Source: Ignavibacteriota bacterium
GTDB taxonomy: Bacteria > Bacteroidota > Ignavibacteria > Ignavibacteriales > Melioribacteraceae
DNA: 64,000 nucleotides
NCBI GenBank assembly: GCA_016716225.1
Contig: JADJWT010000001.1
Coordinates: 310,001-374,000, forward strand
Reading direction: 5' to 3'
Within the stretch, counting starts at the first letter, position 1. Each line of letters starts with the position of its first letter. Shown piece by piece: positions 9,148 through 17,262 of the stretch. The notes under the pieces were generated by a model, which had not been told where the DNA came from, did not search any database, and saw only the letters and a program-made list of their open reading frames with translations. A program made the translations under genes and the position numbers.

Positions 9148-10539
9148 TTACTTCATCAAAATCATTTTCTTTGAATCAGAAAAATTATTTGCTGAAATTC
9201 TGTAAACATAAACTCCACTTTCCAAACTACTTGCATCAAACGGTAATTCATGACTTCCAGCTGATAAATTTTTATTTAAGATTGTTGCAACTTCCCTACC
9301 AATAATATCATAAATTTTAATTTTAACAATTGATGCTTCCGGAATTGAAAAATTTATTGTTGTTGAAGGATTAAACGGATTTGGATAATTTTGACTTAAA
9401 TTAAATGATGATGAAATATTAGGATTTTTTTCTTCCAAAATATCTGTTGCAATTCCAATATCAATTTTGGCAACCGGCCAAACTCCGGGTGACGGGAAAC
9501 TTATTCCTTTATTATATCCTCGCATCATACTATCTTGACCAAAATAATATAATGGCCAGCCTTTGTAAGAAAGTTGTTTCTTTCCAAAAACATCAATTAC
9601 ATTAAAGAGTGAAGTATCAATATTCGATGGAACAATAATGTTCTCGGTTTCATAAATTGGCCAAACTGCATTATTACTGAAATCTTCTTTAGTAAATTTA
9701 TTTTTATCAAATTCATCATTTACAAATGTATATAAAGTTCTGCCATATCCATCTACAAAATATTGAATTTCTTCTTGTCCTTGCTCATAATTTCCATTGT
9801 ATTGTAATCCATTGTGTCCTAAAAGTTGATTGTTAACAAGCATAATAGAATACTCTGGTTTAGCAACAAACCAAACTCCATTTACATTCTCGCCTTTAGT
9901 TTCACCAGATGACAAATCATTAAAGAAATAATATAATGGCCAACCTTTATATGTTGTTTGTTTACTACTATCTTCTCTAAGAATTGTTGCAAAATCCGAC
10001 TGATTCAAATTACCGCCAGCAGATATATTTTCACTATAAAATACTGGCCAATTAACTTCGCATTGATCGTTACAAACTGAAGCTTCAAATGCATCTTTTG
10101 AGAAAAAATAAAGTGTATTTCCGGCAATATCTGTAAGTATATTTCCGTAAGTTGAATTATTAGCAATCAAAATATTTGCACTTGGTAAACTAGAAATGTT
10201 TCCCGGACTTGTTACTAAACTTGAATTTCCCGGATTTGGTGTAGCTGAAATCCAAGTCCCTTTAGGATCTTGTAATTCTTCACCATTTGTAAATCCGTCT
10301 CCGTCGGAATCAATCATAGCTAAATCTTTACTCCATAATACATTTCCGGAACCGTCTAAATAATTGCTTTCCACCAATTGCCCAAATGCATTTCTTGGAG
10401 TACCTCCGCCATTTGTATGGCAAGTATTACAACTAAATTTATTTCCGTTTGGAATTTGTGCAACTCTAAAATCTCTTGCTGAAATATTAACTAATGTAAA
10501 TAGGGAAATGACTAACAAAGTCAAAATTAACTTTTTCAT
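9148..10539 (-). CDS. Type IX secreted mono-haem cytochrome with Lipoprotein_15-like repeats
   Basis: A 463-residue exported protein. Residues 1-21 form a signal peptide. A haem c motif CNTCH follows near residue 38, then an EF-hand-like stretch DSDGDGFTNGEE. The middle holds two copies of a domain rich in NTLYFF/WPVFY and KGWPLYYF motifs, resembling the COG4315/Lipoprotein_15 secreted repeat. The last 80 residues form a type-A sorting domain of the type IX secretion system (NYPNPFNPSTT, then IYDIIGREVATILN, ending KKMILMK). It is therefore probably carried across the outer membrane and attached to the surface. It is the last gene of a tight minus-strand operon. Whether the repeats bind metal or cofactor is unknown. 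Confidence 0.85.
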   Translation of the reverse strand: MKKLILTLLVISLFTLVNISARDFRVAQIPNGNKFSCNTCHTNGGGTPRNAFGQLVESNYLDGSGNVLWSKDLAMIDSDGDGFTNGEELQDPKGTWISATPNPGNSSLVTSPGNISSLPSANILIANNSTYGNILTDIAGNTLYFFSKDAFEASVCNDQCEVNWPVFYSENISAGGNLNQSDFATILREDSSKQTTYKGWPLYYFFNDLSSGETKGENVNGVWFVAKPEYSIMLVNNQLLGHNGLQYNGNYEQGQEEIQYFVDGYGRTLYTFVNDEFDKNKFTKEDFSNNAVWPIYETENIIVPSNIDTSLFNVIDVFGKKQLSYKGWPLYYFGQDSMMRGYNKGISFPSPGVWPVAKIDIGIATDILEEKNPNISSSFNLSQNYPNPFNPSTTINFSIPEASIVKIKIYDIIGREVATILNKNLSAGSHELPFDASSLESGVYVYRISANNFSDSKKMILMK

Positions 10540-10552
10540 TGAATCAACCTTT

Positions 10553-10747
10553 CTAATTTTTTTCTTTTTTTGATAATGTTGATAATTTTAATGGAACATA
10601 AAACGGACACCATCCGATTAATGCTGTAAATATTGGAACAATGCCAATTGCTCCCCACCATGAATTATTTAAATAGCCAATAATTATTATTGAAACTCCT
10701 AATAATAATCTTATGTTCTTATCTATACCGCCAACATTTTTGTTCAT
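10553..10747 (-). CDS. DUF2892 (YgaP-like) small membrane protein
   Basis: A 64-residue protein with the family start NKNVGGIDKNIRLLLG and two hydrophobic helices (about 11-27 and 30-46) separated by NNSWWG. DUF2892 is the membrane domain found at the C-terminus of YgaP rhodaneses; its role as a stand-alone protein is unknown. It lies 13 bases from the next gene in the operon. A second copy with the same N-terminal motif is at 30107. Confidence 0.85.
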   Translation of the reverse strand: MNKNVGGIDKNIRLLLGVSIIIIGYLNNSWWGAIGIVPIFTALIGWCPFYVPLKLSTLSKKEKN

Positions 10748-10765
10748 AAATCCTCCAATTGGTTT

Positions 10766-11626
10766 TTATAAAAGTCTTGTTATGTTAAATCCGATTCTCA
10801 AATTTTTCATAGAAATTGGTAAATCAGCACCGGTAGTAAATTGAGTTGGATTTAGATTCGTATTATTTGATAAAATAATTTTAAAGAAATGTCCACCCGT
10901 TTCTAATTCAACACCAAAACTTAAAGAGTTGTATTTATTTCTAAATCCCGTAACAGTTGGATTCCATTCAGCAAGAACACTCAATAAACTTGAAATATAA
11001 TACTGAACATATGTTCCGAATGTAAATGAGTATTTCTTTTCCGGGCAATAAATATGACTGTTGTAAGAATATGTTGGAACAAAACCAATTCCTAATTTAT
11101 GTTGAATAAGTGAATTAAAAATCAATTGTCCGTAATACTGAAAATTTTTATTATGATTTGATTTTCTTCCAACAGGATCAGTATTCCATGCCGCTCCCCC
11201 TTCAACGGCAAACTGAAAAGGAAAAAATTCATTTTCAAATTGAAGTAATTGATATTTAGCTTTTAGTAATAAATTATCATCAACATTACTTCTTGCAATT
11301 GTTGCAACAAAATAATCCGAAAAAGTATAACCTAACGAAAGCTTAATGTTTACGGGACCATCAAAACCATAAAGAGCATCAATTCCCTCATTTAAAGTTG
11401 GAATAAATCTATGAGAGATTTCAAATTCAACATCTCCCTTTTGATTTGTCTCAGATGTCGGCAAATTTATTGCGTGTGTTGAGTGAAATAGATGTAACTG
11501 CTCGGATGTTTTCACTTCATTTTTTTTCCATGAAATTTTATTTTCTTGTGCAATTATTGTTACTGAGCAAATTAAAATTAATATCAATTTTTGAATCAGT
11601 ATGATTCCGACTTTCTGCATTATCAC
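10766..11626 (-). CDS. DUF5777-type outer-membrane beta-barrel protein
   Basis: 286 residues with an N-terminal hydrophobic export signal (about 8-27, ending IIAQ). The segment HLFHSTHAINLPTSET followed by GDVEFEISHRF is characteristic of DUF5777 barrels of Bacteroidota. The rest alternates polar and aromatic residues as in outer-membrane strands and ends FNITRLL. DUF5777 genes commonly sit with YceI and cytochrome c genes, as here. The start is uncertain within the first eight residues. Function unknown; a role with its electron-carrier neighbours is inference. Confidence 0.8.
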   Translation of the reverse strand: MIMQKVGIILIQKLILILICSVTIIAQENKISWKKNEVKTSEQLHLFHSTHAINLPTSETNQKGDVEFEISHRFIPTLNEGIDALYGFDGPVNIKLSLGYTFSDYFVATIARSNVDDNLLLKAKYQLLQFENEFFPFQFAVEGGAAWNTDPVGRKSNHNKNFQYYGQLIFNSLIQHKLGIGFVPTYSYNSHIYCPEKKYSFTFGTYVQYYISSLLSVLAEWNPTVTGFRNKYNSLSFGVELETGGHFFKIILSNNTNLNPTQFTTGADLPISMKNLRIGFNITRLL

Positions 11627-11633
11627 TCCATAT

Positions 11634-12203
11634 TTATTTTGCTTTTTCTAAAATAAAATTTAGATGTAAATCCATATTTTCATCAATCTTCATAAACATC
11701 AAACTTGGAACTTCGATTTTGTGATCTGATAGTTTAACAATAAAATTTGATGAAATTTTTACTTCTTCTCCAATAAATTCCAGTATTCCTTCAACATTTT
11801 GTTTTTTGGTTAAACCATGAATATTCATTTCACCGTTCACAAAAACTTTATATTTTTTGTCAGAGATTTTTTCCGACTTGATAATTTTTCCGGAATATGC
11901 AGCCATTGGATATTTTTCAGTTTCCAAATAATTTTCTCGCATATGTCTATTTCGTAAGCCAATTCCGGTATCAAGAGTTCTTAAATCAACTTCAAAATGC
12001 AACTGACTATTTTTCTCAAGATCATCTTCATAATAAAGATATCCATCAATATTATTTGTAACTCCTTCAAAGTCTTCAATCGGCGCATCCGAAATAAATT
12101 TAACAGAATTTTTTTCGGATTTTTTTACATGAAATTCCGAAGCAATTAAATTTAAGATTGAAGCAAAAGAAATAAACAAATACAAAATTATTTTTGATTT
12201 CAT
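11634..12203 (-). CDS. YceI-family periplasmic lipid-binding protein
   Basis: About 189 residues with a signal peptide (ends NLIAS). The YceI lipocalin-like fold is indicated by SEFHVKKSEKNSVKFIS, the GVTNNIDGYLYYE strand, RHMRENYLETEKYP and the DLHLNFILEK end. YceI proteins bind isoprenoid or other amphiphilic molecules in a beta-barrel. The ATG at 12203 has TGAGG six bases upstream; an in-frame ATG at 12215 overlaps the previous stop and is an alternative start. Confidence 0.88.
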   Translation of the reverse strand: MKSKIILYLFISFASILNLIASEFHVKKSEKNSVKFISDAPIEDFEGVTNNIDGYLYYEDDLEKNSQLHFEVDLRTLDTGIGLRNRHMRENYLETEKYPMAAYSGKIIKSEKISDKKYKVFVNGEMNIHGLTKKQNVEGILEFIGEEVKISSNFIVKLSDHKIEVPSLMFMKIDENMDLHLNFILEKAK

Positions 12204-12214
12204 AGCAAACCTCA

Positions 12215-12649
12215 TTAGTTATTTAATGCTCCTCTGTCAATCCATGCTGAAATTGAATCGATTACAGAATTACTTAATTTTCCGGATGGCGGCATTTGAG
12301 ATGTTCCTTCACCGGTGTGTTTTAGCATTTTTATAAGAAAACTATTTTCACTATTCCCCGCTTCAACTAATTTATAATTTGGATTTAGTGCGCTGCTTTT
12401 ATTTACAAGTTCTTCATAACTTTTTCCGTTCGATAAATCCAAACCGGCACTTAAAGAAGATCCCACATGGCAACCGGATAATGCACAACTTACGTTAAAA
12501 ACATTTGTCTGGATATCTGAAAATTTTGTAATCGAAGTTAAATTTTGTTTTTCATCTTCACATTCCGTGGTGATGTTTTCTTCGCAAGAAATTACAAATG
12601 AAATTAGAAACAGTATGTAAAGAAATTTGATAGTTTTCATATTTTTCAA
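12215..12649 (-). CDS. Mono-haem cytochrome lipoprotein with CX4CH motif
   Basis: 144 residues. The N-terminus ends in a lipobox-like LISFVISC, so it is probably a lipoprotein with the lipidated Cys at about residue 22. The sole haem-binding motif is CALSGCH, four residues between the cysteines rather than two, as in planctomycete-cytochrome-like domains. A distal Met ligand is likely in SQMPPSGKLS, a common pattern of class-I cytochromes. It precedes the YceI gene with a 13-base or smaller overlap depending on the start. Confidence 0.8.
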   Translation of the reverse strand: MKNMKTIKFLYILFLISFVISCEENITTECEDEKQNLTSITKFSDIQTNVFNVSCALSGCHVGSSLSAGLDLSNGKSYEELVNKSSALNPNYKLVEAGNSENSFLIKMLKHTGEGTSQMPPSGKLSNSVIDSISAWIDRGALNN

Positions 12650-12752
12650 ATTTTAATTATTGGTTAAACATTATTTACAACTGAAACATAGGACTTAATA
12701 TCTTATTTGTATGTGACAAAATCACAAAAGTATTTTTTTTTGAAAAATATTT

Positions 12753-13421
12753 TTACTGAAGATAAGTAAGTCTTTTATTCAATTCGGAAAGTTGGTCAAT
12801 TATTATTTTCCCGCGGGTTTGAGAAATAATATTTTGAGATTCTAATTCTTTTAAAGTTCTACTAACAACTTCGCGTGCTGTTCCAATATCATAAGCAATT
12901 TGCTGGTGAGTAAGTTCTAATATTTTTCCTTGTTTGGAATTTTGTTCAATTAAATACTCTATAATTCTTACATCAATTTTTTTGAAAGAAATATTCTCAA
13001 TAATTTTCAAAACATTCATCAAAACTTTTGAGAGATAGTTGTAAATATATTCAGCCCAAATGTCATACTTTCTTATCCACTCTCTAATTTTTTCAGCTGT
13101 GATGAGCAAAACTTCACAATCCTTTTCAACAACTGCAATTGCTGGAAATTTATTTTGAGCTAACAAACATGAAATTGTTAAAATACAGCTCTCACCGGGA
13201 TTTATTCTATAAAGTGTAATTTCTTGTCCAGTATAACCAACTTTGTAAACTCGAATAACTCCGCTTTTAATAATTGGAAAATAACTGCATTTATCCCCTT
13301 CCATTGTGATAAATGTTCCTTTTTTAAATGTATGTGATAAAACATTATCAGAAAATTCTTTTTCAATTGCATTTGATACATTTGAAAAAAATGGAATTAT
13401 TTCCTTCAAGTGGATTTTCAT
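12753..13421 (-). CDS. Crp/Fnr-family transcriptional regulator
   Basis: 222 residues. The N-terminal cyclic-nucleotide-like beta-roll spans about 10-120 (FKKGTFITMEGDKCSYFPIIKSGVIRVY in two parts), a long dimer helix follows, and the C-terminal winged helix has LTHQQIAYDIGTAREVVSRT with recognition residues in AREVVSR. There is no N-terminal Fe-S Cys cluster, so it is not a classic Fnr; two Cys sit near residue 83 (SCILTISC). It lies 103 bases upstream of the envelope operon on the same strand and is divergent from arginine deiminase. Palindromes upstream are likely operators. Confidence 0.92.
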   Translation of the reverse strand: MKIHLKEIIPFFSNVSNAIEKEFSDNVLSHTFKKGTFITMEGDKCSYFPIIKSGVIRVYKVGYTGQEITLYRINPGESCILTISCLLAQNKFPAIAVVEKDCEVLLITAEKIREWIRKYDIWAEYIYNYLSKVLMNVLKIIENISFKKIDVRIIEYLIEQNSKQGKILELTHQQIAYDIGTAREVVSRTLKELESQNIISQTRGKIIIDQLSELNKRLTYLQ

Positions 13422-13431
13422 AAATTCAAAA

Positions 13432-13447
13432 ACTCAAAATGTTGAGT
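13432..13447. promoter_or_regulatory. Crp/Fnr-type palindrome upstream of the regulator gene
   Basis: Perfect 6-bp arms with a four-base spacer, ACTCAA-AATG-TTGAGT. The geometry is that of Fnr-family sites (TTGAT-N4-ATCAA). It lies 11-26 bases upstream of the Crp/Fnr start and may mediate autoregulation. The assignment rests on shape and position only. Confidence 0.45.
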
Positions 13448-13477
13448 AATAATTTATTGAGCTTTACATTAAAATGA

Positions 13478-13498
13478 TAGTTAAATATTTTTTAACTA
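13478..13498. promoter_or_regulatory. Second palindrome in the divergent Crp/arginine deiminase promoter region
   Basis: 8-bp inverted repeat TAGTTAAA-N5-TTTAACTA, 80 bases upstream of the arginine deiminase start. It could be a regulator site for either divergent gene. It is AT-only apart from one G/C pair per arm, so chance occurrence is possible. Confidence 0.35.
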
Positions 13499-13577
13499 AT
13501 GTTATACGCATGAAGAATTTAGAAAAATAAATTCTGATAAATAGATATATTACTCAAAGAAATTTTTAGGAAAAAAG

Positions 13578-14819
13578 ATGAAGATAAATATAAATTCCGA
13601 AATTGGTGAATTAGAAAAAGTTATAATTCATACTCCGGGACATGAAGTTGAAAACATGACTCCGCAAAACGCTGAAAGAGCTTTGTACAGTGATATTTTG
13701 AATTTATCTGTTGCATCAAAAGAATATTTACAATTTAAAAAAGTATTAAAAAAAATTACCAATGTTTACGAAGTTAGTGATTTACTTAAAACTTTGTTGA
13801 ATGATGAAGAATCGAAAATTAATTTAATTACCAAAATTTGTAAAAAAGAAAATGTTCCGGAAATAATCAATTTACTTCTTGAACTACCGAATCAAATTTT
13901 AGCAAAAGAATTAATTGAAGGAGTTCCGTTAAAAGAATTTAATTTAACAAAATATTTAAGTGATGAAAGATATGAACTTCAGCCGCTTCATAATTTTTTC
14001 TTTACAAGAGATGCGTCAATCTCGATAAATAATAATGTGCTTATTGGTAAACTTGCAAATCAAGTGCGAGAACGCGAAGCATTAATTATGGAAGCAATTT
14101 TTAGTAACAAAAATATTTTCGAAACTAATGTTGTTAACCCAATCATAAATCAAAATGCAAAAAATATTACAATTGAAGGCGGTGATATTTTAATTGCTCG
14201 CGAAGATATTTTATTAATTGGCGTTGGGGCAAGAACAACTCCGCAAGGTGTTGATTATTTAATTGAGCACTTCAAAAAGACAAAAAGTAAAATGAATATT
14301 ATCGCTCAAGTTTTACCCAAACAACCGGAATCATTTATTCATTTGGATATGGTTTTTACTATTTTAGATAATAATAAGTGTTTGATATATTCCCCGGTAA
14401 TTCTTAACAATCACGCATATGAGTCAGTCCATATAAAAATCGATAACGGGAAAGTTAAAAGTATAAATGAAGAAGATAATTTAATTCAATCGCTTTCAAA
14501 ATTGGGAATGGATTTAGAGCCAATATATTGCGGCGGCGAAAGCGATCATTGGATACAAGAAAGAGAACAATGGCATAGTGGCGCTAATTTTTTTGCTGTA
14601 GCTCCCGGAAAAATTATTGGCTATAACAGAAATGAATACACAATTGAAGCAATCAATCAAAATGGTTTTGAAGTTATAAAAGCAAAAGATATTATAAGTA
14701 ATAAAATTGGGTTAAACGATTACAATAAATTTGTAATTACAATTGATGGAGCTGAACTTGCACGCGGCGGAGGTGGTTGTAGATGTATGACAATGCCTAT
14801 AAGCAGAAAAAATATTTAG
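13578..14819 (+). CDS. arcA: Arginine deiminase
   Basis: Hydrolyses arginine to citrulline and ammonia. Guanidine-modifying fold with FFFTRDASI (about 136-144), the catalytic EGGDILIARED region, HLDMVFTIL, GGESDHWIQEREQW, and the nucleophile C403 in GGGGCRCMTMP. The length, 413 residues, is typical. The usual motif is GGARCMSMP; here Ala is replaced by Cys401 next to the active site. AGGA precedes the ATG at 13578. No carbamate kinase or ornithine carbamoyltransferase gene is nearby, so a complete ATP-yielding deiminase pathway is not shown. Citrulline produced could be recycled by argG/argH. Confidence 0.93.
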   Translation: MKININSEIGELEKVIIHTPGHEVENMTPQNAERALYSDILNLSVASKEYLQFKKVLKKITNVYEVSDLLKTLLNDEESKINLITKICKKENVPEIINLLLELPNQILAKELIEGVPLKEFNLTKYLSDERYELQPLHNFFFTRDASISINNNVLIGKLANQVREREALIMEAIFSNKNIFETNVVNPIINQNAKNITIEGGDILIAREDILLIGVGARTTPQGVDYLIEHFKKTKSKMNIIAQVLPKQPESFIHLDMVFTILDNNKCLIYSPVILNNHAYESVHIKIDNGKVKSINEEDNLIQSLSKLGMDLEPIYCGGESDHWIQEREQWHSGANFFAVAPGKIIGYNRNEYTIEAINQNGFEVIKAKDIISNKIGLNDYNKFVITIDGAELARGGGGCRCMTMPISRKNI

Positions 14820-14846
14820 TTAACATTTCTAAACTTTTGAGGAGTT

Positions 14847-15839
14847 ATGAAAATTAAAAATCTTTTAACTGTAATTGTAATATTACCAATTATTTTAAAT
14901 GCTCAAAATTTATTCACTTCTGAACCATTTGCTCATACATTCTCAATAGTTGCACGGGATTCCATAACCGGTGAAATGGGTGTTGCGGTTCAATCACATT
15001 GGTTTGCAGTTGGTACAATTGTTTCATGGGGTGAAGCCGGAGTTGGAGTTGTAGCAACACAATCATTTGTTAATCCTTCATTCGGGCCAAGAGGATTGGC
15101 ACTTTTAAAACAAGGATTAAATGCACAACAAGTTTTGAATCTCTTAATTGAATCTGATGAAGGAAGAGATTTTAGACAATTAGCAATTCTAGATTCAAAA
15201 GGAAATTCGGCAGCTTACACCGGTAAAAGTTGTGTTGATGATGCCGGACATATCGCAGAAAATAATTATTCTGTTCAAGCAAATATGATGCTTAATAATA
15301 CTATATGGGAAGCAATGTCTGAAGCTTTTAAAAATTCTGAAGGAAAATTAGCGGAAAGATTATTAAAAACTTTAGAAGCAGCACAAAATGCCGGCGGAGA
15401 TATTAGAGGAAAACAATCCGCATCAATTTTGGTTGTAAGAGCTGAACCAACCGGAAATATTTGGCAAGACAGGCTTGTAGATATTCGAGTTGATGATCAT
15501 TTGGAACCAATTGAGGAAATTAAAAGAATTTTAAAAGTTCACAGAGCTTATGAGCATATGAACAATGGAGATTTGGCAATTGAGAAAAATGATATGGATT
15601 TAGCCATGAAAGAATATTCTACAGCTGAATCAATGTTTCCTGAAAACGAGGAAATGAAATATTGGCATGCAGTAACTTTAGCAAATATCGGAAAAGTTGA
15701 TGATTCATTTCCACTTTTTAAGGAAGTTTTCGACAAGAATAAAAATTGGGTTACATTAACTCCCAGACTAATAAAATCAAAACTTTTAAAAGTTAGCGAA
15801 GAAAATCTCTCTAAAATACTAAATCAAGCAAATAAATAA
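14847..15839 (+). CDS. Exported DUF1028 (Ntn-hydrolase-like) protein with C-terminal TPR-like region
   Basis: 330 residues. Residues 1-20 are a signal peptide ending LNAQ. About 27-215 form a DUF1028 domain: HTFSIVARDSITGEMGVAVQ, then GVVATQSFVNPSFGPRGLALL and GKSCVDDAGH. DUF1028 is related to Ntn hydrolases but its substrate is unknown. Residues 230-320 look helical, with a TPR-like pair (KVHRAYEHMNNGDLAIEKN and the following repeat). The ATG at 14847 follows TGAGGAG. It starts 27 bases after arginine deiminase and may be cotranscribed with it. Confidence 0.85.
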   Translation: MKIKNLLTVIVILPIILNAQNLFTSEPFAHTFSIVARDSITGEMGVAVQSHWFAVGTIVSWGEAGVGVVATQSFVNPSFGPRGLALLKQGLNAQQVLNLLIESDEGRDFRQLAILDSKGNSAAYTGKSCVDDAGHIAENNYSVQANMMLNNTIWEAMSEAFKNSEGKLAERLLKTLEAAQNAGGDIRGKQSASILVVRAEPTGNIWQDRLVDIRVDDHLEPIEEIKRILKVHRAYEHMNNGDLAIEKNDMDLAMKEYSTAESMFPENEEMKYWHAVTLANIGKVDDSFPLFKEVFDKNKNWVTLTPRLIKSKLLKVSEENLSKILNQANK

Positions 15840-15894
15840 TAGTTGATAATCATAAAATTTATTTTTACGTTTGAAATGGATGAGGAACCTAATA

Positions 15895-16057
15895 ACTTAA
15901 AAAAGGGTTTATCTTAAAACCGAAAAAAAACTTAAGTCGGTGAATCATCTTGGAAGTTACTCCACTTCCATTATATAAATTTAACTCACATTTTTTTTGT
16001 GAGGGGAGGTTAGAAAGCCTTCATAATAATCCAAGTGATTTTTATGAGGGCTTTTTT
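15895..16057 (+). ncRNA. Candidate structured RNA or leader ending in an intrinsic terminator
   Basis: Between the DUF1028 gene and the methyltransferase there are successive hairpins: ACCGA/TCGGT (15919-15941), a perfect 7-bp TGGAAGT/ACTTCCA stem with 6-nt loop (15951-15970), CTCACA/TGTGAG around a T-rich loop (15985-16003), and a terminator. A purine-rich single strand GGGGAGG lies before the terminator. The arrangement looks like a small RNA or a riboswitch-type leader of the gene at 16090. I do not recognise a known class. Confidence 0.4.
16015..16057 (+). terminator. Intrinsic terminator upstream of rRNA methyltransferase gene
   Basis: 12-bp stem AAGCCTTCATAA (16015-16026) with TTATGAGGGCTT (16042-16053), one G-T pair, followed by a six-T run. 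It sits only 33 bases before the next start codon, so it either ends a small RNA or attenuates the downstream gene. Confidence 0.8.
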
Positions 16058-16089
16058 ATGTTCATTAAAATAAACCTATATTTACTATT

Positions 16090-17259
16090 ATGAAAAACGA
16101 AAAAACATCTCAATCTTTTATTGCAAAAACACCTTTTGGTTTAGAAGAAATTCTTGAAAAAGAACTTATAAATATTGGTGCAAAAGATGTTTCAAAATTA
16201 GTAAGAGCCGTTAAATTTAATGCTGATTTGAAAATTTTATATAAAGCAAATTTGGCTCTAAGAACTTCCTTTAGAATTTTAAAACCAATTTTTGAATTTA
16301 AAGCTCATAATGCAGAACAACTTTATAGAAAAGTAAAAGAATATAATTGGAATAAATTAATTTCGCCAAATGATACAATTGCTATTGACGGAGTTGTTAG
16401 TTCTGAATTTTTCAAACATTCAAAATATGCAGCATTAAAAGTAAAAGATGCAATTGTTGATCAGATAAGAGATGCTGTAGGAAAACGTCCAAATGTTGAA
16501 TTAAAAAATCCTACTTACAGAATAAATATTCACATCGAAAATAATAATTGCTCAATATTATTAGATAGTTCCGGCGAATCTCTTCACAAAAGAGGTTACA
16601 GAAAAAGTGTTGGTGAAGCTCCGCTTAATGAAATTTTAGCTGCCGGAATGATTCAACTTTCCGAATGGGATTGTAATACAAATTTCGTTGACCCAATGTG
16701 CGGAAGCGGAACTTTGCTAATTGAAGCTGCGATGATTGCAAAAAATATTGCCCCAAATTTTAATAGAATTCATTTTGGATTTATGAATTGGAAAGATTTT
16801 GATAAAAATTTATTTGAAGAAGTAAAATCAGAGTTAATTCAAAATCAAAAAAAGTTTGAACACAAAATTATTGGGAATGATATAAATAAAAATTCGATTG
16901 AGAATGCAAGAGAAAATATTAAAAACGCAAATTTGCTAAATGATATAATTCTTGAAACTGGTGATTTTAGAAATTTAGATTTTCAAATTGAACCAGGAAT
17001 TATAATTACAAATCCGCCTTATGATGAAAGAATAAAAATTGATGATATTAAAAAACTCTACAAAGAATTTGGCGACACATTAAAACAAAAATTTACGGGA
17101 TTTGATGTTTGGATTTTAAGCGCAAATTCCGATGCAATGAAAAGTATTGGCTTGCGAACATCGAAAAGATTGCATTTATATAACGGAGCTTTGGAAAGTA
17201 GATTTTATAATTATAAACTTTACGAAGGAAGTTTGAAGAAAAAATTTGGAGAAAATTAA
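16090..17259 (+). CDS. THUMP-domain class I RNA methyltransferase (RlmL-like)
   Basis: 389 residues. A ferredoxin-like region and THUMP RNA-binding domain cover about 5-155; the methyltransferase domain follows with the SAM motif VDPMCGSGTLLIEAA (about 200-214) and the catalytic NPPYDERI (about 315). This corresponds to the N-terminal half of E. coli RlmKL, which makes m2G2445 in 23S rRNA, without the C-terminal RlmK half. Exact target is not proven. The stop is three bases from that of the convergent glycosyltransferase. Confidence 0.9.
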   Translation: MKNEKTSQSFIAKTPFGLEEILEKELINIGAKDVSKLVRAVKFNADLKILYKANLALRTSFRILKPIFEFKAHNAEQLYRKVKEYNWNKLISPNDTIAIDGVVSSEFFKHSKYAALKVKDAIVDQIRDAVGKRPNVELKNPTYRINIHIENNNCSILLDSSGESLHKRGYRKSVGEAPLNEILAAGMIQLSEWDCNTNFVDPMCGSGTLLIEAAMIAKNIAPNFNRIHFGFMNWKDFDKNLFEEVKSELIQNQKKFEHKIIGNDINKNSIENARENIKNANLLNDIILETGDFRNLDFQIEPGIIITNPPYDERIKIDDIKKLYKEFGDTLKQKFTGFDVWILSANSDAMKSIGLRTSKRLHLYNGALESRFYNYKLYEGSLKKKFGEN

Positions 17260-17262
17260 TTA

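Noticed and set aside
13578..15839. Complete arginine deiminase (ATP-yielding) pathway
   Set aside because: Only the deiminase is present; neither a carbamate kinase nor a catabolic ornithine carbamoyltransferase gene lies nearby.
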